Below, in pieces: positions 26,560-35,199 of a stretch of 64,000 nt of DNA. This DNA comes from an uncultured Sphingomonadaceae bacterium (GTDB lineage: Bacteria > Pseudomonadota > Alphaproteobacteria > Sphingomonadales > Sphingomonadaceae), in assembly GCA_947493955.1 (NCBI GenBank), contig CANLSQ010000002.1, positions 1-64,000 of the forward strand, written 5' to 3'. How positions within the stretch are numbered: position 1 is the first letter of the stretch; every line of letters starts with the position of its first letter. The notes below the pieces were generated by a model. It ran no database searches, was not told the DNA's origin, and saw nothing but the letters and a program-made list of their open reading frames with translations. The position numbers were made by a program, and so were the translations under genes.

Positions 26560-27135
26560 TCAGTCGACGAATACCAGAGTGCGGATTCCGCTGCTTCCGG
26601 GCTTTGTTGTGATCCCGTTGCGTGTGCTGCCTTTCAGTTTCACGCTGCCCGCCTCCATGCGCAGGGTCACGTTGCCACCGCCAAAGTCGATCTTGCCCGC
26701 ATGAACTGCGGCCCGGCAGATCAACGTGTGGAAGGCATATCGGTCGATCCCGCTGAAGCGGCGTGGTGTCAGGCGATCCGGTGCAGGCGGGCAATAAAAT
26801 TTGAAACTATGCCCGGTCTTGTGGCGATCAGCGAGTCCGGTCGCGGTAAATTTGGTGTCCCAGTCGACGTGATGGGCATCGCCGGCCGGGGCCTCACCGG
26901 GACCACGTTTGCCTCCTGCTGCCGCGACCTCCGCCGCGCCGCCCGACCGGTTCGCGCTGCCAATATCGGGTACGCCGGCCTTTTTGCGCGCTGTCGATTT
27001 AACCGTGTCTTCGACAGCCTTTTTCAGGCCATCAAGCGGCCCGGCCTGTGCTGGCGCCGCCAAAGTCAGTGATGCGACAGTGATCGCCAGAATCGTTGTT
27101 GGTCGCATGTCGTGATTGAAGAGTGTCTTCGTCAT
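26560..27135 (-). CDS. Exported LCCL-domain protein
   Basis: A 191-residue protein. An N-terminal signal peptide (MRPTTILAITVASLTLAAPAQA, with nine residues before it if ATG 27135 is used; AAGGA lies 9 nt upstream) leads to a Lys/Ala/Gly-rich linker. Residues about 105-191 match an LCCL domain: FYCPPAPD, then HTLICRAAVHAGKIDFGGG (C140 and C115 as the expected cysteine pair), VTLRMEAGSVKLKGSTRNGI and a final IRTLVFVD. LCCL is known mainly from animal and apicomplexan secreted proteins, and less often bacteria. The role here is unknown; it probably binds a ligand in the periplasm or outside. Confidence 0.75.
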   Translation of the reverse strand: MTKTLFNHDMRPTTILAITVASLTLAAPAQAGPLDGLKKAVEDTVKSTARKKAGVPDIGSANRSGGAAEVAAAGGKRGPGEAPAGDAHHVDWDTKFTATGLADRHKTGHSFKFYCPPAPDRLTPRRFSGIDRYAFHTLICRAAVHAGKIDFGGGNVTLRMEAGSVKLKGSTRNGITTKPGSSGIRTLVFVD

Positions 27136-27311
27136 AACCTATTCCTTTTTCGATGTTCTTCAAAGTTTTCGAAGCAGTCAAAAACCTGATCGCCAACGCT
27201 AATGGTTGGGGGGAGGGCGACCCGGCCTGAACATGTGCGACTTTACCGGTTGGCACGCACAGGCAGAACCCGCATCACCACACGCAGGCTATGCAAAAAT
27301 GCCGTTATAAA

Positions 27312-27336
27312 ACTCACTCTAACGTGCGGAGTGAGT
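27312..27336 (-). terminator. Rho-independent terminator of the TonB-receptor unit
   Basis: ACTCACTC (27312-27319) and GAGTGAGT (27329-27336) form a perfect 8-bp stem with a 9-nt loop. On the minus strand it lies 8 nt beyond the receptor stop codon and is followed by TTTATAA. Confidence 0.75.
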
Positions 27337-27344
27337 CTCAAAGT

Positions 27345-29777
27345 CTAGAATTTGAAGTCAAAGCCAATACGGACAGTGCGCGGGCGCAGAGGTGTAATTT
27401 GGTCTGCAAAGGGCAATGTGAAGGGGGAACCAAGGCCGAAGCGATTACCCCTGACGTTAAAAATATTGGTCGCCTCCAGCCAGACCGTTCGCGGGCCGAG
27501 GTCAAGGCTGGCAGACAGGCCGGTATCCACCACATCGCCCTGCTCCACGCCCAGTACCGGACCGATACCAAGCCGCGACTTACCAGTGTACCTGGCCCAG
27601 GCAGCGAGCGACAGGTCCGCCTCCTCCGACAGTCTAGTCGCGTAGCTAAACCCCAACCGTCCGGAAAAATCAGCGACATTGGGCAAATTGTCGCTATCCA
27701 CGACCACCGTGCCCGCCGGAAGATCGGCGAGAAACAGAAATTCGGGATCGCCGACAAAAATAGTCTCGGCCGGCTGGGTCAAACGGCTGTCTGCCCAGAT
27801 GGCTGATGCATCAATCGACAGGCCGGGCAGCGGCCGCCAACTGGCCGATGCATCGATTGTCCAGATCCGCCCGGTCCCGATATTCTCCGTCACGGGAAGG
27901 CCGTCATTGTCGATGAGGTCCGCCTGAATATCATTCCATCTGGTATGGGCCAGTGTGATCCCGGCATCAAAGCCGGTTTCACCGCCGCTGGTGTAAGAGA
28001 GCCCGCCTTCAATCGCCGCGACCTCGTCATTGAAGAAGCGCTGCACCATATCATCACGCACCGCGATACCGCCCGCGCGAAAACCCTCCTGATAGCGCAC
28101 ATGGCCGATCAAGCCATCGGCGAGCCGATAGCGCGCACCGACGGACGGCAGAAATGCGGTTTGGTTCCGTTTCGCTTCGTCACTGGCAGCAATCCGGAAA
28201 CCGGCCGGTGCATCCAAGGTCCTGCCCGTCGTCCAGACGTGACTGACGCGTCCGCCGGCGTTGACCGTCAGGCGATTTGACAAGGGCCAGACGATTTCAC
28301 CAAAGCCGGTAACCTCATTCACTTCATTTTCTATGCCGCCAATATTGGTCGTCAGCAAACCACCTTCGCGAGCACGCCGAATCTGATAACGGTTGTTCAC
28401 CAAGCTTGTGCCGACAAACCAGCTACCACCATTTTCCAGCGACTTTGACAACCGGGTTTCAGACGTGAACAGCTTGATTTTCCCGCGTTGACGGAAAAGT
28501 GAGGGGATGGCCAGAAAAGGATCAATCCCCGGTAATGTCGTGTCAAAAGTCTCCGACACCCGCTGGTCGGCATAGCTGACCTCGGACAGGAACTCCAGAT
28601 CGTCCCAATTTTTCCGAACGACCAGCTGCCCCAGAGCAAAGCGGTTGCGATAAGGTTGCGCAAAGGGTGAAGCGCGATCGAGATCATCGCCAAGCCGGTC
28701 GGCATATTGACTATCCCGCCCGTCAATTTCCTGCGCTGCCGCCATCAGGTCAATCGACCAGCCTGCACCGGGATCAGCTCTCAGCATGAACCGGCCGCCT
28801 ATCGTATCCACCTGGTTGACGTCATTCAAACGGCGCAACCGGTCATCGATATAACCGCCCTGACGACCGCCGTATACCGAAGCGCGTATACCGACGGATC
28901 CTGCGACTACCGGCAAGTTCAAGGTCGCATTTGCATCGACCGACGGATCGCCGTCCTGCGTCGCAGCCACGGCGATGGACGTCTTGCCGCTGACTTCATT
29001 CAGCTGCACGGCATTGGGGATCAGACGAATGACCCCGCCCAGGGTTCCGGCGCCAAAGCGGGTCCCTTGCGGCCCCTGATGAATTTCAATGGCGCTCAGA
29101 TCAATCAACCGCAAATCCGGATCCGGCGCGTTGTAGTTCAACCGGGCCTCACCCAGATATTGACCGGACACGGCCTGGTTCGGACCGTTGAAACTGGAAT
29201 CGGCAATGCCCCGGATGAAAAGACGGTTACGACCTGGACCAAATTGTGTCGAACTGATCGTCGGTATGGTTTCAATCAATGCGTCAGTACCGCGCAACTC
29301 AGCCGCTGGACTCATTTCATCCAGTGTCACCGTCTGGAGTATTCCTGGCTGGCCCAAGGCAATATCGCTGTCATTCAGCAGACCTGTAACAACAATATCA
29401 GGATTGATTACAGGTGGAAGAGCCGCTCCGATTCCGGCATTTCCGGGAGAAGCGGTCACAGGGTTCGCACCTTTGTGCACACGTACGATCCGCCAGTGGC
29501 GATCATCAACCCGCTCCGGTCTGGTCCCGCTTCCCGCCAGTAACCGCGTCAGAGCTTGGCGAGAGGTCATCCGGCCCTTGATCGGCGGCACCTTTTTCGC
29601 ACCCATTTGCGGGTCAGACAGTCCGATGCTGATCCCTGCCTGTTGGCCAAGCACAAAAATCGCAGAATCGAGGCGACCTGCGGCAATATCTATTTCAACT
29701 TTACTGTCGGCATGAGCAGGAGCAGCAATGGCAACACCCAGCACAGCGGCCGGGATCAACTCACGGTACCGCATCAT
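27345..29777 (-). CDS. TonB-dependent outer-membrane receptor with STN signalling domain
   Basis: An 810-residue receptor, FecA-like in layout. Signal peptide to about residue 23 (PAHA), then an STN domain (IDIAAGRLDSAIFVLGQQAG to about 97), a plug domain (about 130-250; RNRLFIRGIADSSFNGPNQA), and a 22-strand barrel ending RTVRIGFDFKF with the terminal Phe. The STN domain talks to an anti-sigma factor, which is supplied by the FecR gene directly upstream; the two overlap by 17 nt. No iron-specific residues can be read out, so the ligand may be a siderophore, haem, cobalamin, or a sugar or plant compound as often in sphingomonads. Confidence 0.93.
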   Translation of the reverse strand: MMRYRELIPAAVLGVAIAAPAHADSKVEIDIAAGRLDSAIFVLGQQAGISIGLSDPQMGAKKVPPIKGRMTSRQALTRLLAGSGTRPERVDDRHWRIVRVHKGANPVTASPGNAGIGAALPPVINPDIVVTGLLNDSDIALGQPGILQTVTLDEMSPAAELRGTDALIETIPTISSTQFGPGRNRLFIRGIADSSFNGPNQAVSGQYLGEARLNYNAPDPDLRLIDLSAIEIHQGPQGTRFGAGTLGGVIRLIPNAVQLNEVSGKTSIAVAATQDGDPSVDANATLNLPVVAGSVGIRASVYGGRQGGYIDDRLRRLNDVNQVDTIGGRFMLRADPGAGWSIDLMAAAQEIDGRDSQYADRLGDDLDRASPFAQPYRNRFALGQLVVRKNWDDLEFLSEVSYADQRVSETFDTTLPGIDPFLAIPSLFRQRGKIKLFTSETRLSKSLENGGSWFVGTSLVNNRYQIRRAREGGLLTTNIGGIENEVNEVTGFGEIVWPLSNRLTVNAGGRVSHVWTTGRTLDAPAGFRIAASDEAKRNQTAFLPSVGARYRLADGLIGHVRYQEGFRAGGIAVRDDMVQRFFNDEVAAIEGGLSYTSGGETGFDAGITLAHTRWNDIQADLIDNDGLPVTENIGTGRIWTIDASASWRPLPGLSIDASAIWADSRLTQPAETIFVGDPEFLFLADLPAGTVVVDSDNLPNVADFSGRLGFSYATRLSEEADLSLAAWARYTGKSRLGIGPVLGVEQGDVVDTGLSASLDLGPRTVWLEATNIFNVRGNRFGLGSPFTLPFADQITPLRPRTVRIGFDFKF

Positions 29778-30774
29778 CCCCTATCAATATCCAACCCTTC
29801 GCTTGTTTCTCAGCACGCACGCCCAACAAGGCGGCAATCGGTTCCATATCTTCCGGATCGCGGTCTTTTAACTGTATCACACCGCTAAATGGCCGCGCCG
29901 CGATCGCTTCAGATGCTGTGACAGTAACGCCCAGATTCCGATCAAGCGCTTCAGCCACTTCGCCCAACGTCGCTCGGGTAAAGCTCAACTGACCGGTGCG
30001 CCAAATGCCGACCTGTTCAATCGCAATATCGGATATGGTCACCCGGCTTCTGGATATATCGCGATACAGTCGTTTGCCGGCTGGCAAGCTGACATTCTCT
30101 CGCCCGGGATTGTAAATGACCAAACCTTCGGAAACCGCCACATCCAGCGCCTCGTCGCTTTTTACGACGTTAAACTCAGTACCGGCGTCGATCAGGCGCA
30201 TTTTTCCGGTGTCGACAATGAACGGATCATCATCATTGTGCACAACCGTGAACAAGGCTTCACCGCGATTGAGCCTGGCATAGCGAGGTTTCTTATAGTC
30301 CAGTTCAATACTTGTATCGCCGTTCAGCGTAATTTGACTCCCGTCGGGAAGCGCAACAATTTCTCGCTGACCCGGCTCGGTCATTACATCATAAGGCTGC
30401 GGCATCTGGGTCCAGACACCGGCGCTGACAGCGACAACCAGCGATGCGGCAAGCGCCCCGAACATCATACGGCGGCGGTTTGTCTGTCTGGGGGGTAACA
30501 GATAGTCGTCATTTGCCGGTTGCTGCGGAATCGGAGCATCCATTTGCCCGTCCTGATCAATTGGCAGGCCTTTCGGCTCTGCTGCCGATGCAACGTCGTC
30601 GGATAGCGCCACCAACCGGTCTTCTGCGGCGAGCGCTTGCTCATAGGCGACATTGTGCCGTGGATCAGCCTCCAGCCAAAGCGTGAAGCCATCCCAGTCG
30701 GTAAAATCCGCGTCGCGGGTGCGGATTGCCCAGGCGATCGCCTGTTCCCGGACCATGTCATTCATATCAGCCAT
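29761..30774 (-). CDS. FecR-type anti-sigma regulator
   Basis: Inner-membrane anti-sigma factor of 337 residues. Cytoplasmic DUF4880-like N-terminus (AIAWAIRTRDADFTDWDGFTLWL), one membrane helix (about residues 103-121), then a periplasmic FecR domain (YDVMTEPGQREIVALPDGSQITLNGDTSIELDY) and a C-terminal DUF4974-like region (LSFTRATLGEVAEALDRNLGVTV) that would meet the receptor's STN domain. It binds and controls the sigma factor encoded 48 nt upstream. Start ATG 30774 follows GGGAAAG. Confidence 0.92.
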   Translation of the reverse strand: MADMNDMVREQAIAWAIRTRDADFTDWDGFTLWLEADPRHNVAYEQALAAEDRLVALSDDVASAAEPKGLPIDQDGQMDAPIPQQPANDDYLLPPRQTNRRRMMFGALAASLVVAVSAGVWTQMPQPYDVMTEPGQREIVALPDGSQITLNGDTSIELDYKKPRYARLNRGEALFTVVHNDDDPFIVDTGKMRLIDAGTEFNVVKSDEALDVAVSEGLVIYNPGRENVSLPAGKRLYRDISRSRVTISDIAIEQVGIWRTGQLSFTRATLGEVAEALDRNLGVTVTASEAIAARPFSGVIQLKDRDPEDMEPIAALLGVRAEKQAKGWILIGDDAVP

Positions 30775-30822
30775 AATTTCTTTCCCGGGACATAGACGTC
30801 ACCACAAGCGGAATCCCGCATA

Positions 30823-31335
30823 TCATTCGACATCTTCACCCTCCCGCCACCTTGCCAGCGCGCGATAGGCTCTCTGCAGATCTTTCTCCACCGAGCTCAG
30901 GCTGATACCCAGTTCTTCGGCAATCTGCCGCTGGCTAATGCCATCAACCCGAAAACGGCGAAAAACCTTCAGTACACGCGATCCCTCGCTGCGGATTGTT
31001 GCTTCGATCTCGGCCAAGCGCTGGCGGGCGATCAGGGCGCGGTCGGGAAGCGGCAGGTCCGAGGCATCACCGGTTCCCCTGTGAACATCGCTCCAGTCAT
31101 GGTCCCGCTGACGCGAGCGCTGAGTCATACGGTAGCGGTCGTGCATCAGATTATTCGCCGCGCGATAAAGATAGGGCAGCGGGCTGGCGATATTGCCCTC
31201 GTCCATGTCCGATACCCGCAGCCACAGGTCCTGCAATATGTCCTCGGCATTATCCCCCGCACCGCGCGCGCGCAAAAACCGCAACAATGCGTCACGATGA
31301 TTGAGGAAAACCGCCTGAAGTTCGTGTTGCGTCAT
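30823..31335 (-). CDS. ECF sigma factor, FecI type
   Basis: RNA polymerase sigma-70 family factor, 170 residues from ATG 31335. Region 2 is seen at LLRFLRARGAGDNAEDILQDLWLRV and LPYLYRAANNLMHDRYR; region 4 as GISQRQIAEELGISLSSVEKDLQRAYRAL. The frame is open to 31491 but the upstream residues do not resemble the family. With FecR and the STN receptor it forms a full cell-surface signalling unit: receptor occupied, FecR inactivated, sigma released, receptor gene transcribed. Confidence 0.93.
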   Translation of the reverse strand: MTQHELQAVFLNHRDALLRFLRARGAGDNAEDILQDLWLRVSDMDEGNIASPLPYLYRAANNLMHDRYRMTQRSRQRDHDWSDVHRGTGDASDLPLPDRALIARQRLAEIEATIRSEGSRVLKVFRRFRVDGISQRQIAEELGISLSSVEKDLQRAYRALARWREGEDVE

Positions 31336-31554
31336 AAGCTGACGAATCTCTGCAATTGGGGGTTGGCGGGCTTTAGTGAATGTATCGATATCATTCCGCA
31401 AGCCCGGAGGGATGCTATTTTTGACTCTGTTATATCGTATCTTGCAACAGAGTCTTGGATAAAATTTACACATAGATACAGGCAGTTTCAACAGCCTGGA
31501 AAATAATTTGGAAAAACTTTGCGGGTTTCGCCAGCCGACAACGTCTCAATTATT

Positions 31555-31654
31555 GGACCCACCCCGAACCCTGCGGGTCCATTTTCCGAAATCTTTCCCC
31601 GAAGAGTTCGGATCCCGGAGGAAGGTATCAACCTTCCTCCGGCCTATTCGGAAA
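31555..31654. repeat. Nested inverted repeats between sigma gene and DUF6491 gene
   Basis: Four inverted pairs lie within 100 bp. GGACCC (31555-31560) pairs with GGGTCC (31575-31580). CCGAA (31599-31603) pairs with TTCGG (31607-31611). A perfect 12-bp stem CCGGAGGAAGGT (31615-31626) / ACCTTCCTCCGG (31631-31642) has a 4-nt loop. Outer arms TTTCCGAA (31583-31590) / TTCGGAAA (31647-31654) enclose the last two. There is no following T-run in either direction, so a simple terminator does not explain it. The surrounding region (31336-31678) has no gene. Confidence 0.7.
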
Positions 31655-31678
31655 GTTGGATTGAGTAGGAGTCAGTAA

Positions 31679-32071
31679 ATGATACGCATTGGACTTTTCA
31701 TGGTGCTGTTCATAGTTGCTGGCTGCGCGTCCCCGGAGACCACTGGTCGGATTGCCGATAGATCAGAGATGATTTTCGTACCTCCTGTAGAGGTTTACGA
31801 AACGACGGAATGTATCCAGTTGCGTAAGGTGCGTTCCACCAGAGTCATTGATCGTGTCGGCATTGCCTATGAAATGCCCGACCGCAAGGTCTGGCTCAAT
31901 CGCCCTGAATGGGGGGCATCCATGCTTGATGATGATCTTGTCATGGTGACCAGCACAAATGGCAATATGCTATGCTCCGGGGATATCGTGCGATTTCTGG
32001 ACAGTTCCCCTGTTGGCTTCCGCAGCGCCATCGCACTGGGGCCATTTATCAGCTATACCCGCAATGAGTAA
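31679..32071 (+). CDS. DUF6491-type lipoprotein
   Basis: A 130-residue lipoprotein: signal peptide MIRIGLFMVLFIVAGC with the lipobox VAGC, then ECIQLRKVRSTRVIDRVGIAYEM, DRKVWLNRPEW, MLCSGDIVRFLDS and a C-terminal GPFISYTRNE. The pattern parallels the protein at 15269-15685 (CIxxxxIRSTxVID, LCxxDIxRxLD), so the two are paralogues. This copy keeps the first and third cysteine positions but has no counterpart to the NKC or CGLGKF cysteines. Function unknown. GGAGT lies 9 nt upstream of the ATG. Confidence 0.75.
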   Translation: MIRIGLFMVLFIVAGCASPETTGRIADRSEMIFVPPVEVYETTECIQLRKVRSTRVIDRVGIAYEMPDRKVWLNRPEWGASMLDDDLVMVTSTNGNMLCSGDIVRFLDSSPVGFRSAIALGPFISYTRNE

Positions 32072-32093
32072 CAGACTTTAATCGATCGCTTGA

Positions 32094-32549
32094 TCAGACC
32101 TCAGAAGCCGCTTCCTTGATTGCACGGCGTATGCTCATATAGGTGGCGCATCGACAGATATTGCCGCTCATCGCAGCATCGATATCTTCATCACTGGGAC
32201 TTGAATTTTCCGCCAGCAGCGCAGTGGCCGCCATGATCTGACCCGACTGGCAATAGCCGCATTGCGGGACATCATTCTTTACCCAAACCTCCCGGATAGC
32301 GTCGGCCGCCCGGCCTTGAACACCCTCAATTGTCGTGACCTTTGCACCGTCAAGCGAGTCATGAGCGGTTATGCAAGAGCGCGTCGGCGCGCCATCGACA
32401 TGGACCGTACAGGCGCCGCATTGCGCGACACCACAACCAAATTTGGTGCCGGTCATCTTCAGATGATCCCGCAATACCCAGAGCAACGGCGTACCCGGCG
32501 CTGCATCGATGGTTTCGTCTTTTCCGTTGATATTCAGTGTGGTGGCCAT
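32094..32549 (-). CDS. Molybdenum hydroxylase small [2Fe-2S] subunit (IorA-like)
   Basis: Electron-transfer subunit of a xanthine-dehydrogenase-family hydroxylase. The plant-type cluster is CGVAQCGACTVHVDGAPTRSC (residues about 39-59), and the second cluster uses CGYCQSGQ and CRCATY. At 151 residues it matches isoquinoline 1-oxidoreductase alpha subunits, which pair with a Tat-exported large subunit and lack a FAD subunit. AGGAG lies 6 nt before ATG 32549. It follows the large subunit gene by 14 nt. Confidence 0.93.
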   Translation of the reverse strand: MATTLNINGKDETIDAAPGTPLLWVLRDHLKMTGTKFGCGVAQCGACTVHVDGAPTRSCITAHDSLDGAKVTTIEGVQGRAADAIREVWVKNDVPQCGYCQSGQIMAATALLAENSSPSDEDIDAAMSGNICRCATYMSIRRAIKEAASEV

Positions 32550-32563
32550 GAGCAGCTCCTGAC

Positions 32564-34948
32564 TTAAGCGGTTTCTTTTGCGGGCAATGACAATTTGCTT
32601 CCGCTCGCGCCGATGATCGGCAATTTCCGGATTCGGTGTCCCGTTGCATTGAATATCGCATTGGTAAGAGCCGGAGCAGCCGGCGGTGTTGCCGGTTCCC
32701 CGACGCCGGCCGGTGCGCTGTTTGATTTGACGATTTCGACTTCAAATGCGCGCGGCGCCTCACCCATGCGCAAGACCCGCCATGACGGGAAATTATCCTG
32801 TACCACGGCACCGTCCTTGGCAGTGATTTCTCCAAATAATGCGTTGGACAGACCGTAGATTGTTCCGCCTTCCATCTGCGCCCGGGCATGGCGGGGATTG
32901 ATCACGGTACCTGCATCAAGCGCCAGCCAGACACCGGGTATCGTCAACGTGCCATCAGCACCAACAGCCACTTCGATGACGGTCGCGATATAGGAAAGGA
33001 AGGACCGGTGAACGGCAATGCCGAGGCCATGACCGGACGGCAAATCACGCCCCCACTTGGCCATGTCGGCTGCCATGTTGACGACGTTGGTCAATCGTGC
33101 GGTTTCAATCGGATATTCCTCGATCGAGGCATCATAATTGGGGTAAGTGGCGCCCTCATCCCCCGGATCAATAGTGCGTGCATCACCGATCAGTTCAAGC
33201 AGATATTCTTTCTGGTCTCGCCCCGCAGCATGTGCCATTTCAGCCGCAAAGCTCTGCACCGCAAAGGCGTGGTAGATATTGGAAACAGACCGCAGCCATC
33301 CGATCCGCAAATGCCCCTTTGCATTACCGGATTCCACCTGCAGATTCGGCATGGCAAAGGGGACATCAGTAGCTCCCAGACCCATTTCACCATCTGTCGG
33401 CACGTCCATTCCCGGCACGAATGTCGAAGCGATTGGCGGGAATACCGTGCGGTGGAGATAGCTGGTACACCTACCGTTTTCGTCCATACCGGCCTCCAGC
33501 CGCTGCGCGCTGACGGAATGGTAATAGCCGTGGCGCACTTCGTCTTCCCTGGTCCAGGTGACTTTGACCGGTTTGCCGACTTCCTTGGCGATCAGTGCGG
33601 CCTCGACGACAAAATCCGGTTTGGACTTGCGGCCAAATGCACCGCCCAGCCATGTCGCGTTAACGGTAATGTTTTCCTTATCGATTTTAAGCAGGTCGGA
33701 CAGGGTTTGACGCGTCGCTTGCGGGTCCTGCACGCATGCCCAGCATTCCAGCTTGTCTCCGTCCCACTGGGCTGTCGCCGCGGGCGGCTCCATGGGCGAC
33801 TGGGACAAATGCGGTGCGTAATATTCAGCCTCAATTCTGTTTGCTGCGCTCGAAAGCCCAGAGGCTACATTGCCCCGTTTGCGCCGGACAGTGCCTGACC
33901 GCTTTGCGGTCTGTTGCATTTGTTCGGCAAAAGCTTCCGAATCATATCCCGCATTCGGTCCGTCGATCCAGTCCACCTCCAGCGCATTGCGGCCCTGAAT
34001 GGCCGCCCATGTATCCTCTGCGACAACGGCTATCCCGCCCAGCGCCTGAAACAGGGCCGGTGGTTTGGCATCAGGCAGCTTCACCGTCTGCAGCACGCCG
34101 GGAACGGCCAATGTATCTGCATCTCGAACCGCCCCGGTCTTTCCGAATAGCTGCGGCGGACGCGCAATAACAGCATAGACCATCCCCGGCTTGTCGACAT
34201 CTATGCCAAATGTCCCTTCACCGCGCGTGATCTGTGGAATGGTGAGAGACGGGATTTCCTTGTTGATATAGCGCCAGTCTTTTGGATCCTTCACCGTGAT
34301 ATCGGCTTCGCCGGGCACTTGCAGTCTGGCGGCAAGCTTGGCGAGATTGCCATAGGAAAGGGTGTCGCTGTTCTGGCTGTTGCTGACCAGCCCCTGCGAA
34401 GCCGAGCATTCGGATGGCTGCATCTTCCAGTACACGGCCGCTGCTTCGGTCAGCATTTGCCGCATCGCAGCGCCGGCGAGACGAAGGCGATGGAAATTAT
34501 ACCGCACAGAACGGGACCCGTCGGTATTCTGATCGCCATAGCGCTCATGCCCTTCCGCCTGAACGATTTGCACCTTGCTCCAGTCGGCTTCCAGTTCGTC
34601 AGCGACAATCTGCGCCATGGAAGTCCACACCTGCTGGCCCATTTCTGAACGATGACAGGTAATTTTGACAGTGCCGTCTTCTTCAATGGCAATCCACAAG
34701 GCCGGCGTTGCATCGCCGCCCTTGACCTCGGTCAGCGGGCTGGGTCCGGCCTCCGGCAGATCAATGGCATCGGGATCAATTTTCGGTTCTTCGTAGCTTG
34801 AACAACCGGCTAGCGCGACGCCAACTACAAAAAGACTTGAACCGACCACAAAGCCCCGGCGACTGAGATTCGTAATCGAGAGTGTATCTTTACCAACCGC
34901 GTCGGTCTTTTGCCCGCCGGGAATGATCCCGATATCATGCAGAAACAT
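32564..34948 (-). CDS. Molybdenum hydroxylase large subunit (IorB-like), Tat-exported
   Basis: Molybdopterin-binding subunit of about 794 residues. A Tat-type leader is visible: SRRGFVVGSSLFVVGVALAGCSS, where LAGC could also act as a lipobox. Family features include TCHRSEMGQQVWTSMAQIVADELEADW near the start, WLGGAFGRKSKPDF in the middle, and the catalytic-Glu region PAGVGEPATPPAAPALTNA near the end. The family hydroxylates N-heterocycles or oxidises aldehydes with water as oxygen source. ATG 34948 has GGGAG 8 nt upstream. The substrate cannot be read from the sequence; no chaperone or cytochrome gene is adjacent. Confidence 0.9.
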   Translation of the reverse strand: MFLHDIGIIPGGQKTDAVGKDTLSITNLSRRGFVVGSSLFVVGVALAGCSSYEEPKIDPDAIDLPEAGPSPLTEVKGGDATPALWIAIEEDGTVKITCHRSEMGQQVWTSMAQIVADELEADWSKVQIVQAEGHERYGDQNTDGSRSVRYNFHRLRLAGAAMRQMLTEAAAVYWKMQPSECSASQGLVSNSQNSDTLSYGNLAKLAARLQVPGEADITVKDPKDWRYINKEIPSLTIPQITRGEGTFGIDVDKPGMVYAVIARPPQLFGKTGAVRDADTLAVPGVLQTVKLPDAKPPALFQALGGIAVVAEDTWAAIQGRNALEVDWIDGPNAGYDSEAFAEQMQQTAKRSGTVRRKRGNVASGLSSAANRIEAEYYAPHLSQSPMEPPAATAQWDGDKLECWACVQDPQATRQTLSDLLKIDKENITVNATWLGGAFGRKSKPDFVVEAALIAKEVGKPVKVTWTREDEVRHGYYHSVSAQRLEAGMDENGRCTSYLHRTVFPPIASTFVPGMDVPTDGEMGLGATDVPFAMPNLQVESGNAKGHLRIGWLRSVSNIYHAFAVQSFAAEMAHAAGRDQKEYLLELIGDARTIDPGDEGATYPNYDASIEEYPIETARLTNVVNMAADMAKWGRDLPSGHGLGIAVHRSFLSYIATVIEVAVGADGTLTIPGVWLALDAGTVINPRHARAQMEGGTIYGLSNALFGEITAKDGAVVQDNFPSWRVLRMGEAPRAFEVEIVKSNSAPAGVGEPATPPAAPALTNAIFNATGHRIRKLPIIGASGSKLSLPAKETA

Positions 34949-35118
34949 CAATTATCTCCCGGCTGTTTGGCTTCGGTTTGCTCGTCTTCGACATTTTGCC
35001 GTTCACCACTTGATGGTTTTTGAAGGGCTATCAACTGGCAGCATAGTGTCAAATGCACGAACGACAAGACCATCCTTACTCTGGCTTGAATCACGAAATA
35101 TAATAGAGGTTTGGCTTC

Positions 35119-35147
35119 GATAAGAATTTATTGTGCCCACTCTTATC
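35119..35147. promoter_or_regulatory. Inverted repeat upstream of cysD
   Basis: GATAAGA (35119-35125) and TCTTATC (35141-35147) are perfect arms separated by 15 nt, about 50-80 nt before the cysD start. It could be an operator for a sulfur or polysaccharide regulator. No known consensus is matched. Confidence 0.35.
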
Positions 35148-35199
35148 CGGGATTTGCTAAGCGCAATCAGCTATCCCTATCGTCATCGGAACCTTCTCA

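Noticed and set aside
28707-29543. Plus-strand open frame of 278 codons
   Set aside because: Antisense to the TonB-dependent receptor gene, which has complete domain structure; no independent evidence.
32888-33898. Plus-strand open frame of 336 codons
   Set aside because: Mirror of the molybdenum hydroxylase large subunit gene; no recognisable domain or start signal.
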